A DNA stretch of 64,000 nt from JAVJSF01 sp040219555 (GTDB taxonomy: Bacteria; Actinomycetota; Thermoleophilia; Miltoncostaeales; Miltoncostaeaceae), in the NCBI GenBank assembly GCA_040219555.1, contig JAVJSF010000015.1, positions 1 to 64,000 of the forward strand. The letters are read 5' to 3'. The notes under the pieces were generated by a model. That model had not been told where the DNA came from, ran no database searches, and saw nothing but the letters and a program-made list of their open reading frames with translations. Each line of letters begins with the position of its first letter. Position 1 is the first letter of the stretch. Below, one piece after another: positions 15,744-22,418 of the stretch. Both the position numbers and the translations under genes were made by a program.

Positions 15744-17348
15744 TCACCCTCGCCCGGCACGACGGCGCTCGGCGCGGCGCTCGGAGTCGAGACGCCCGCC
15801 CCCGCCACCCTCGTCCACGAAGTCCATCAGGCCCGCGAGGGCGTCGTGACCGGCCACCGTGCCGATGAGGCGATGCATCTCGCGCGCCACCCAGCGGTAG
15901 GCGTCGTGGCCCTGGGGCTGGCTGCGGAGCTCGACCAGGTGCATCGCCTCGCGGGCGTTCATGGTCATGACGAAGCGGATCCGGTGACCGAGGCTGATCG
16001 CGTAGGGAGCGGCCGCGGGGGCCACCTGCGCGACGGCGCGCGACAGGGCGGCGGAGGCCTCCTGCACCCGCGCGTACTGCTCGCCGGCACCCGCCCGCTC
16101 CACGTCCGCCGGCACCTCGTAGCCCAGGTCGGGGCCCAGGGGCTGCGCGAGCAGGGTCAGCATGCGGTGGCGCTGCAGGTCACGGTAGGCGCCGTAGTCG
16201 CAGACGATCTCGAACGTGTAGCTGGTGCTCTCCAGCGCCCGTCCGGGCCGCCAGCGCCGGTCCATGCGCTCGCCCGCCCATCGGCGCAGAAGGCGCGCGC
16301 GCTCGTCGTACCCCAGGCCACCCACCCACGAACGCGCCTCGCCCAGGCGTCCGCCGCAGAAGGGCCACACGGCCTGGGCCAGCACCCGCAACTCGCCGTC
16401 GGGGTCGAAGTCGAGCAGGCGCACCGACGGGCCGGTCTCGGCCGGGCGGGCCACCGAGACCTCGGCGGCCATCTCGGCGGCGCGGCGATCGGACTCGGTC
16501 ATGTACGCACCCTGGGCGACGCCGCGGTCGGGCCGGTCGACCCGGGTGAGGAAGGCCGGGATGACCGAGCGGAGCTGCACCAGCATGCGCTCGGCGCACT
16601 CGCGGGCCTCGGCCAGCGGATGGGCGGCCATACGCACCAGCATGGCCTCGAACGCCTGGCCGGAGGCGAAGACGCCGACGTTGGCGGTGGTGGCCGCCGG
16701 AAGGAGCCCGCGCAGCAGGTCGAGCGCGCCGGCCCGCACCGCCCGGGCCCGGGCCGCCTCGTCGCCGGCATCCGTGGGCGGCATGTGGCGGTCCACGTGC
16801 TCGGTCATCCGCGGGATGAGCGCCCCGTAGACCAGGAACGAGTCATCGAGCACCGCGCGGTAGCGGCCGGCCAGCTCGGCGTGGGCCGCAAGCTCGGCGG
16901 GCTCGTGGTATCGGAAGCGCCCGTCGACGCGCTCGGCGAACGAGATGTAGCGGGTGGACTGCTCCAGGTAGCTGGCCAGGCGCCCCCACTCGAGCACCTT
17001 GGTGAGGACGTTCGAGGCGCCCTCCACCGCCAGGTGGGCCGCCCCGAGTTGCGCCACCGAGTCGTCGCCGTACTCGGCCAGCACCCGGCCATAGAGGGCA
17101 TCGGCCCGCTGGGAGCCCACCGCCTCGGCCGCCGCGGCGGGGTGCGGGTCGCCCCCCTCGGGCAGGAACTCGTCCAGCAGCAGTCTCCGCAGCGACTTGG
17201 GGCTGCGCGAATAGCGGGCGAACAGGGCGCCCTTGACCACCTCGGGAAGGTTTGTCAGCGCGAAGACCGGGCCGTCGAGGTCGGTCACATACGGCGCCAG
17301 CCGGGCGCGCTCGTCGTCGCTGAGATGGTCGGCCGGGGTCGGCGTCAT
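15744..17348 (-). CDS. Double ThyX-like protein (two degenerate ThyX domains)
   Basis: 534 residues, more than twice the length of a normal flavin-dependent thymidylate synthase (ThyX, about 220-250). The N-terminal half has YGDDSVAQLGAAHLAVEG, SNVLTKVLEWGRLASYLEQS and TRYISF, which matches the ThyX region that ends in E-Q-S-x-R-Y, but W-G-R stands where R-H-R is expected. The C-terminal half has LQRHRMLTLLAQPLG with Arg393-His394-Arg395 but lacks the Ser of the R-H-R-x7-S signature, and ends with the ThyX-type helix NAREAMHLVELRSQPQGHDA. ThyX converts dUMP to dTMP using FAD and methylenetetrahydrofolate. With both signatures split or decayed, activity is uncertain. It follows the LLM gene by 22 bases. 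Confidence 0.75.
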   Translation of the reverse strand: MTPTPADHLSDDERARLAPYVTDLDGPVFALTNLPEVVKGALFARYSRSPKSLRRLLLDEFLPEGGDPHPAAAAEAVGSQRADALYGRVLAEYGDDSVAQLGAAHLAVEGASNVLTKVLEWGRLASYLEQSTRYISFAERVDGRFRYHEPAELAAHAELAGRYRAVLDDSFLVYGALIPRMTEHVDRHMPPTDAGDEAARARAVRAGALDLLRGLLPAATTANVGVFASGQAFEAMLVRMAAHPLAEARECAERMLVQLRSVIPAFLTRVDRPDRGVAQGAYMTESDRRAAEMAAEVSVARPAETGPSVRLLDFDPDGELRVLAQAVWPFCGGRLGEARSWVGGLGYDERARLLRRWAGERMDRRWRPGRALESTSYTFEIVCDYGAYRDLQRHRMLTLLAQPLGPDLGYEVPADVERAGAGEQYARVQEASAALSRAVAQVAPAAAPYAISLGHRIRFVMTMNAREAMHLVELRSQPQGHDAYRWVAREMHRLIGTVAGHDALAGLMDFVDEGGGGGRLDSERRAERRRAGRG

Positions 17349-17370
17349 GGGCCGGTGGCGCGCGCGCGGG

Positions 17371-18396
17371 TCATCGGGCGGAGACTACCCGCGCGCCGGC
17401 CCAGGCCTGCGAGAGGAGCCGGTACGACTCCACCCGTGCGCCGTGGTCGTGCACACCGGTCATCACCATCACCTCGTCCGCGGCGCACTGGCCGGCCAGG
17501 TCGGCGATCTGCGCGGCCACCGAGGCCGGATCGCCCAGCACCTGTGCGCGCAGGTAGCGTCGCACCTGGTCGGCCTCGGCCGGGGTGAAGTCGTGGGCCG
17601 CCGCGTCCTCGGGGCTCGGCATCGGCGCCGGCCGTCCCTGGCGCATCCGGACCAGGGCCAGCGCACCCGACATCGCCAGGGCCCGCGCGCGGTCCTCGTC
17701 CTCGGCACAGATCACCGAGAGCCCCAGGATCACGCGGGGGCTCGCGGAGCGCCCGGACGGGGTGAAGGCGTCGCGGTAGGCGTGGCAGATCGCGGCGGCG
17801 TCGCGCGGGTTGAGGTAGCGGGCGAAGGCGAAGCCGGCCCCCAGTGCGGCCGCGGCCTGCGCGCCGTACTCGGAGGAGCCCAGCAGCCACACGGGCGGCA
17901 GCGCCACATCGCGTGGCTCGGCGTTGACGCGCGCGAAGGGGTGGCCCTCGGGGAAGCCCTCGCCGGCGTACCCCAGCAGTTCGTACATCTGCCCGGGGAA
18001 GTCCTCCGGGGCGACGGGTCCGTCGGTGCGCCGCAGCGCGGCCGCGGTGATCCCGTCGGTACCCGGAGCGCGGCCGATGCCGAGGTCGATGCGGCCCGGG
18101 TACAGGGCCTCGAGCACGCGGAAGGTCTCGGCGATGCGCAAGGAGGAGTGGTTCGGGAGCATGATCCCGCCCGCGCCCACCCGGATGTGTCCGGTGCGGG
18201 CGGCGATCTGGCCGATCATCACCTCGGGGGCCGAGGAGGCCATGCCCGGGGTGTTGTGGTGCTCGGCGACCCAGTAGCGGTGATAGCCCATCTCCTCGAC
18301 CCGCGCGGCGAGGTCGAGCGTGTTGCGCAGGGCGGCGGGGGCATCGAGCCCGGCGGGGACGGGCGACAGGTCGAGCACCGAGAGCGGGAGGGTCAT
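17371..18396 (-). CDS. LLM-class flavin-dependent oxidoreductase
   Basis: A 341-residue bacterial-luciferase-like TIM-barrel protein that uses FMN or F420. It has LSVLDLSPVPAG at the N-terminus, then YHRYWVAEHHNTPGMASSAP, IRVGAGGIMLPNHSSLRIAE, and ALYPGRIDLGIGRAPGTDG, which are the hallmarks of the MsnO8-type branch. WLLGSSEYGAQAAAALGAGF is the flavin-binding Gly-rich segment. The substrate is not known. Neighbours do not suggest one, although the next gene encodes another putative flavoprotein (double ThyX). ATG 18396 is chosen because it matches the family N-terminus and follows GGGAG; the long upstream reading is low-complexity. Confidence 0.9.
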   Translation of the reverse strand: MTLPLSVLDLSPVPAGLDAPAALRNTLDLAARVEEMGYHRYWVAEHHNTPGMASSAPEVMIGQIAARTGHIRVGAGGIMLPNHSSLRIAETFRVLEALYPGRIDLGIGRAPGTDGITAAALRRTDGPVAPEDFPGQMYELLGYAGEGFPEGHPFARVNAEPRDVALPPVWLLGSSEYGAQAAAALGAGFAFARYLNPRDAAAICHAYRDAFTPSGRSASPRVILGLSVICAEDEDRARALAMSGALALVRMRQGRPAPMPSPEDAAAHDFTPAEADQVRRYLRAQVLGDPASVAAQIADLAGQCAADEVMVMTGVHDHGARVESYRLLSQAWAGARVVSAR

Positions 18397-18522
18397 CCAC
18401 CCATGGTGCCGCATCGGCCGGGGGTCCGCCGTCGCGCCCGCCCGCGCCCGCCCGGCCACGATCCGTGACACGCGGGCGGCGGGTCATCCGACCCGGGGCC
18501 GCGAAATCCGCGCCGATCGCCC

Positions 18523-18528
18523 TAATAT
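18523..18528 (+). promoter_or_regulatory. Candidate -10 box for the sigma/anti-sigma operon
   Basis: TAATAT lies in an AT-richer patch upstream of the sigma-factor gene. A GGGAACG sequence 4 bases further on resembles the -35 element of ECF-type promoters, but no matching -10 CGTC is evident at the right distance. Both readings are weak. Confidence 0.3.
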
Positions 18529-18617
18529 CGGCGGGAACGGATACTCAACACAGGAGAACTGACCGAGACCGTGCATCCGTATGCAGTGCAATGGTCGCCA
18601 CGGAGCCACGCCCCCGC

Positions 18618-19199
18618 ATGAGCGAGATGGGCACCACTACGCCGATCGAGGATGAGCGGACCCTGCGGATCTCCCGCGGGCTGCGCCGGCGCGATGAGAG
18701 CGCGCTGGCCGAGTTGCACCGCGACCACGGCCGCGCGGTGATGAACTACGTGCTGCGCGCCACCGGGGATTCCGCCACCGCCGAGGACCTGCACCAGGAG
18801 ATCTTCCTCGAGGTGTGGCGGCGCGGCCCGCAGTACGACCCGGGGCGGGCGGCCCTCAGCACGTGGATCATGCTGATCGCGCGCAGCCGGACCATCGACC
18901 ACCTGCGCAAGCGCATCCCCGAGCCCCGCGACCCCACCGATCCGGTCGCCGGAGCCGTGTTCGAGCGCGAGGACCCCGCGGGCGCCCCCGACGCCGCCAT
19001 CGAGGGCTGGCGCATGGCCGCGCTGCTGGGACGGCTCCCCGAGGATGAGGCGGCCCTTCTGCGGATGCGCTTCCACGAGGAACTGAGCCAGACGGAGATC
19101 GCCGAGCGCACCGGTGTCCCCCTGGGCACCGTCAAGACCCGGATGATCAGGGCGCTGCGGCGTCTGCGGACGATGATCGAGGAGGAGGACCGTCGATGA
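18618..19199 (+). CDS. ECF-type RNA polymerase sigma factor (SigK-like)
   Basis: A 193-residue sigma-70 family protein with region 2 (about 20-90: LHRDHGRAVMNYVLRATGD, AEDLHQEIFLEVWRRG, LSTWIMLIARSRTIDHLRKR) and region 4 (about 130-190: LPEDEAALLRMRFHEELSQ, then the helix-turn-helix TEIAERTGVPLGTVKTRM). It directs RNA polymerase to stress or envelope promoters when released from its anti-sigma factor. The next gene overlaps by ATGA and carries an RskA domain, so the pair resembles SigK-RskA. ATG 18618 has GGAG 12 bases upstream; an in-frame ATG at 18591 would add nine residues. Confidence 0.9.
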   Translation: MSEMGTTTPIEDERTLRISRGLRRRDESALAELHRDHGRAVMNYVLRATGDSATAEDLHQEIFLEVWRRGPQYDPGRAALSTWIMLIARSRTIDHLRKRIPEPRDPTDPVAGAVFEREDPAGAPDAAIEGWRMAALLGRLPEDEAALLRMRFHEELSQTEIAERTGVPLGTVKTRMIRALRRLRTMIEEEDRR

Positions 19200-19945
19200 T
19201 CCGCGACGACGACATCCTCGACTACATCCTGGGTGAGGCCGATCCCGCGACGATCGCCTCGCTTGAGGAACTCGCCGACGAGGACCTGCTCCTCGCCGCG
19301 GAACTGGAGGGCCTGGGCGACGTGGTCGCCACGCTCGAGGCGCTGCCCGAGGGCGCCTGGGAGCGAGCCGACATCCCCGCCCTGCCCCCGCTGGCGCCGG
19401 CCGCCGACGCGCGGACGGAGGGCGCCGGCGAGCCGGCCGCGGATGAGGGTGCCGGCGCCGTCGTGCTGCCCTTCCGGCGCCGCGTGGCGCTGCCACGGTT
19501 CGCCGCGGTGGCCGCATCCCTGGCACTTCTGGCCACCGGCTTCGGTGCCGGCGCGCTGATCTTCGGCGGCGACGGAGCGGACCAGCCGGCGCCCGCGGGG
19601 CCGTCGATCGAGCTGGTGAGCTTCGATCAGGGCGGCCCCGACGCCACCGGTGAGGTGCGGACCCTGTCGAGCGACGACGGATCGCTGACCCTCGATGTGA
19701 GCGGCCTCGAAGCCAGCCGGCCCGGCGAGCTCTACACGCTGTGGCTGATCGACCCCGAGGAGAACCTGCTCACGCTGGGCTCGTTCCTGGTCCCGGACGG
19801 GGGCGCGACGACCGTCACGGTGCCGCTGCCGGTCGACCTGGCGGACTTCTGGGCGGTGGACGTCTCCATCGAGGAGAGCAACGGCGACCCGGGGCACTCG
19901 GGCACGTCGGTCCTGCGCGGGGAGATCCAGCCGATCACGGCCTGA
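19196..19945 (+). CDS. Membrane anti-sigma factor with RskA domain
   Basis: 249 residues. An N-terminal cytosolic acidic part (MIRDDDILDYILGEADPAT) resembles the sigma-binding zinc-free anti-sigma domain. One transmembrane helix follows at about 101-121 (FAAVAASLALLATGFGAGAL), then an extracytoplasmic RskA domain (about 130-248) with ELYTLWLID, LTLGSFLVPDGG and FWAVDVSIEESNGDP. Proteins of this kind hold an ECF sigma at the membrane until regulated proteolysis frees it. The start overlaps the sigma stop (ATGA), which ensures matched amounts. A secreted repeat protein follows after 152 bp and may be a target or partner. Confidence 0.9.
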   Translation: MIRDDDILDYILGEADPATIASLEELADEDLLLAAELEGLGDVVATLEALPEGAWERADIPALPPLAPAADARTEGAGEPAADEGAGAVVLPFRRRVALPRFAAVAASLALLATGFGAGALIFGGDGADQPAPAGPSIELVSFDQGGPDATGEVRTLSSDDGSLTLDVSGLEASRPGELYTLWLIDPEENLLTLGSFLVPDGGATTVTVPLPVDLADFWAVDVSIEESNGDPGHSGTSVLRGEIQPITA

Positions 19946-20097
19946 CCCGGCCGCTGGATCCGCCAGAAACTCCTGTTCCGGGCCGGGTGGGACAACCGAC
20001 CGCGGGGCGTCCCACGGACACCGGGACGCACAGCCTGAACGGCCCGCGACCACGCCCCCCATCGCGGTCCACCCGGGATCCGAACAGGAGAAATCGC

Positions 20098-21171
20098 ATG
20101 CCCACGCAGACCACCTCGCGCTCGCTGAGCGCCGCCATCCTCGGCGCCGGGGCACTGGCCCTCGGACTCGTCGCCTCACCGGCCGCCGGCGAGAGCACCA
20201 CCACCGTCGAGTTGTCGGGCGGATCGACCGCCCTGCACCTCGACCTCCGCACGGCCCGCGTGCTGGGGTCGGCGGGCATCGACGTCCGACCTGTGGGCCC
20301 GGCGCGCGCCGCCGGCGCCCGGGTCACCTTCCCGGTGACGGGCGGGACCATCGACCCCTCGAACGCCGCCGGCACGGTCACCCACTCCGGCGGGCTGGCC
20401 TTCTCGGCGGGCCCCACGACGGTGCGGGCGACGGACTTCACCGTCTCGACCACCGGACCGCGGCCCGTGCTGACCGCGCGTGTCGGCAGCGCGCGGGTGC
20501 CGCTGGTGAACCTGGACCTGGACGACGCCGTGGTGATCCGGCGCGGACCGGGCAACGTCCAGACCTGGGTGGTGCGCGTGGAGTCCACCCTGCACCCGGT
20601 GGCGGCCCGAGCCCTCTCGCAGGCGTTCGGCGCTCCCGTCCCGGCCGGGGTGCGGATCGGTCGCGTCGACATCCGCACCCAGCCGGATCAGGTGATCCTC
20701 TCGGGCGGCGCCACCACCCTGACCCTCGACCCGGACGCCGCCGCGGCCCTCACCTCCCTTGGCGTGACCCCGTCGCCGATCGCGCCCGGCGAGCCGAACC
20801 GCTCCGGCCTGGCCTTCCCGATCACGGGCGGCAAGGTGGCGGTGGGCACCTTCATCGGCGACATCCCGCACTCGGGTGGCATCGCCCTCACCGCCGGCGC
20901 CACCCGCGTGGAGCTGAAGAACTTCATCATCGAGGTCTCCGGCACGCCGCGGCTCACGGCCCAGGTGGGCGACACCACCACCCGCGTCCCGCTGAAGCTC
21001 GACCTGTCGGACATCCGCGCCGGCCTGTCGCGCCGCAAGGCGGTCGTCCGCGACGCCCGCGTCGCGCTGTCGGCCGACGCCGCCGCGGCCCTGAACGCCG
21101 CCTTCGGCGTGACGGCGCTGACGGAGGACCTGCCGCTCGGCATCGCCGACGTGCGCGGGACCGTCCGCTAG
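20098..21171 (+). CDS. Secreted two-repeat protein, HtaA-like
   Basis: 357 residues. A signal peptide (AAILGAGALALGLVASPAAG) is followed by two similar modules of about 155-160 residues. Module 1 has STALHLDLRTARVLGSAGID, RVTFPVTGGTIDPSNAAGTV and THSGGLAFSAG. Module 2 has TTLTLDPDAAAALTSLGV, LAFPITGGKV and IPHSGGIALTAGATRVEL. The repeated G-x-x-x-H-S-G-G-L/I pattern resembles the HtaA domain, which binds heme in corynebacteria. The resemblance is by eye and heme binding is not shown. It has a clear ribosome-binding site (AACAGGAG) and is downstream of the sigma/anti-sigma pair. No membrane anchor or sortase signal is seen, so it is probably released or held by the cell wall. Confidence 0.7.
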   Translation: MPTQTTSRSLSAAILGAGALALGLVASPAAGESTTTVELSGGSTALHLDLRTARVLGSAGIDVRPVGPARAAGARVTFPVTGGTIDPSNAAGTVTHSGGLAFSAGPTTVRATDFTVSTTGPRPVLTARVGSARVPLVNLDLDDAVVIRRGPGNVQTWVVRVESTLHPVAARALSQAFGAPVPAGVRIGRVDIRTQPDQVILSGGATTLTLDPDAAAALTSLGVTPSPIAPGEPNRSGLAFPITGGKVAVGTFIGDIPHSGGIALTAGATRVELKNFIIEVSGTPRLTAQVGDTTTRVPLKLDLSDIRAGLSRRKAVVRDARVALSADAAAALNAAFGVTALTEDLPLGIADVRGTVR

Positions 21172-21182
21172 GGGATCACCAC

Positions 21183-21207
21183 GGGCGGGCCCACAACGGG
21201 CCCGCCC
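21183..21207 (+). terminator. Terminator hairpin after the HtaA-like gene
   Basis: A perfect 10-bp stem GGGCGGGCCC / GGGCCCGCCC with loop ACAAC lies 12 bases after the stop codon, with no T run. Confidence 0.75.
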
Positions 21208-21211
21208 GGGC

Positions 21212-21273
21212 GCAGTACGCCGGCGAAGCCGGCGCGAAGGGTTGAGCAGTACGCCGGCAGGGCCGGCGCGAAG
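21212..21273. repeat. Two 28-bp direct repeats, each a hairpin
   Basis: Copies at 21212-21239 and 21246-21273 match in 25 of 28 bases; the three differences are all in the 3-nt loop (GAA versus AGG). Each reads GCAGTACGCCGGC, a loop, then GCCGGCGCGAAG, so each forms a GCCGGC stem. The period is 34 bp. A shorter relic AGTACGCGAA follows at about 21278. Loop changes with conserved stems suggest selection on structure. Confidence 0.7.
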
Positions 21274-21316
21274 TAGAAGTACGCGAACCCCGCACCCCAC
21301 GCACCCGGCGTGACCC

Positions 21317-21480
21317 GGATGGGCGGCCGACAGGCCGACTCCCATCCGGCCGGGCGAAGCCCGGCTCAGCCGGCCAGTCCCGGCGAAGCGGAGCGAGCCG
21401 GTGCCGGCGACCGCATCGGGCCCCGGCCAGGGGCCCGATGCCGGCCCGTAGCCCCGCAAGAGGGCGAAGGGCCGTTAGGG
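21317..21480. other. Hairpin-rich non-coding segment, possible structured RNA
   Basis: No gene is supported between 21172 and 21485. The segment holds several stems in a row: GGATGGG/CCCATCC (21317-21323 with 21341-21347) enclosing GGCC-GACA-GGCC; GCCGGGC-GAA-GCCCGGC (21349-21365); a weaker stem with CGGCGAAGCGG (about 21380); a perfect 10-bp stem ATCGGGCCCC/GGGGCCCGAT with loop GGCCA (21415-21439); and a C-rich/G-rich pair around 21452-21481. It could be an RNA element, a REP-like sequence, or terminators stacked for the flanking convergent genes. Confidence 0.5.
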
Positions 21481-21485
21481 GAAAA

Positions 21486-21875
21486 TCACCATGAGTACGA
21501 GCCGCCGGCCCCCGAGACGTCGGTCTTGTCCATCGGCCAGACCTCCGGGAGGGGCGGGTCGATCTCGAAGTTGCCCTCCGCGTCGGCGCGCTTCTGGTGC
21601 CAGGCGGTGAAGTCGGGGATCGAGAAGCCGACCACCCGGAAGGTGTTGCGCTCGACGCGCACCACCACCTCGCGCTCGGGGTCCTGGATCGCCAGCGCCG
21701 GCGACGGGATGCCGAAGGAGCAGTGGAAGATGTCGCGCTCCTCGTCGTAGCGCGTCATGGTGTCCGAGGGCGAGTGGGTACCCGACCCGACGGCCGACGA
21801 CGGCTCCTCGGGCTGGTCCTCCGGTCCGCCGGGGCGCTGGGGCATCCCGGGGGGTGTCGGGGGCATCGTGCTCAT
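21486..21875 (-). CDS. Conserved hypothetical protein, DUF2283-like core
   Basis: 129 residues. A proline-rich, probably disordered N-terminus (about 1-40) precedes a compact core (about 41-115): MTRYDEERDIFHCSFGIPSP, DPEREVVVRVERNTFRVVGF, SIPDFTAWHQKRADAEGNF. The pattern Y-D-x-x-x-D followed by an inward-facing V-V-G-F strand is like the short DUF2283 proteins, but the match is weak. The function is unknown. Its end lies next to the hairpin-rich spacer, and its start is separated by one base from the upstream YqeY stop, so the two are co-transcribed. Confidence 0.6.
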   Translation of the reverse strand: MSTMPPTPPGMPQRPGGPEDQPEEPSSAVGSGTHSPSDTMTRYDEERDIFHCSFGIPSPALAIQDPEREVVVRVERNTFRVVGFSIPDFTAWHQKRADAEGNFEIDPPLPEVWPMDKTDVSGAGGSYSW

Positions 21876-21876
21876 G

Positions 21877-22326
21877 TCATCCCTCCAGCAGTCGTTGGGC
21901 GATGGTGCGCACCTGGCCGCCGTCGGCCTGGCCGGCCAGTCGCGTCATCGTCGCCTTCATCACGCGTCCGAGATCCTTGGGCCCGGTGGCGCCCTCGGCG
22001 GCGATCACCTCCGCCACCACGGCCTCCACGCCGGCTTCGTCCATCTGCGCCGGCAGGTACTCCTCGAGCACCGCCATCTCGGCCTGCTCCTTGGCCACCA
22101 GATCCTCGCGGCCACCGGCCTGGAACTGCTCGATCGACTCGCGGTGCTGCTTGACCAGGCTGCGCAGCACGCGCTCCACGCCGGCGTCGTCCAGTTCGCC
22201 CTTCGCCTCGATCTCGGCGTTCTTGACCGCCGCCCGCGCGTTGCGGATGGCGCCCAGGCGCAGCGCATCCTTGGCGCGCATGGCGTCCTTCATGTCGGCG
22301 GTGAGGCGCTCGGCGAGTGCGCTCAT
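21877..22326 (-). CDS. GatB/YqeY domain protein
   Basis: A 149-residue cytosolic protein of the YqeY family. It has the helical N-terminal part (RLTADMKDAMRAKDALRLGA, IRNARAAVKNAEIEAKGEL) and the C-terminal domain shared with the tail of GatB (EEYLPAQMDEAGVEAVV, then GPKDLGRVMKATMTRLAG and QVRTIAQRLLEG). The GatB tail helps Asp/Glu-tRNA amidotransferase bind tRNA; the stand-alone protein's role is not established, though tRNA binding is suspected. A GGAGGTG ribosome-binding site, a TAGACT -10-like box (22351-22356 on this strand) and an inverted repeat just upstream give it a well-formed promoter region. Confidence 0.93.
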   Translation of the reverse strand: MSALAERLTADMKDAMRAKDALRLGAIRNARAAVKNAEIEAKGELDDAGVERVLRSLVKQHRESIEQFQAGGREDLVAKEQAEMAVLEEYLPAQMDEAGVEAVVAEVIAAEGATGPKDLGRVMKATMTRLAGQADGGQVRTIAQRLLEG

Positions 22327-22350
22327 GAGTGGTGCACCTCCATCGATGGC

Positions 22351-22372
22351 GAGTCTAATGAAAACGATTCAT
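22351..22372 (-). promoter_or_regulatory. Candidate promoter with Fur/Zur-like box upstream of yqeY
   Basis: On the minus strand TAGACT (22356-22351) is a plausible -10 box, 25 bases before the yqeY start. Immediately upstream, overlapping the -35 position, is ATGAAAACGATTCAT (22358-22372, plus-strand reading), with ATGAA/TTCAT arms around 5 bases. It resembles the AT-rich boxes bound by Fur-family regulators (TGAAAATGATTTTCA type), shortened by two bases. It stands out sharply in this GC-rich DNA. Confidence 0.35.
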
Positions 22373-22418
22373 GCCCCACCCGGCCCGGGAGGGTGTGCCG
22401 CCGGACCGCCGGCGCGCC

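Noticed and set aside
21212..21273. The two 28-bp repeats as a CRISPR array
   Set aside because: There are only two units, the gap is 6 bp, and no cas genes are near. The repeat is itself a hairpin with loop differences.
20176..21459. A 427-codon minus-strand frame opposite the HtaA-like gene
   Set aside because: It spans the terminator and hairpin region and is antisense to a gene with a signal peptide and clear repeats.
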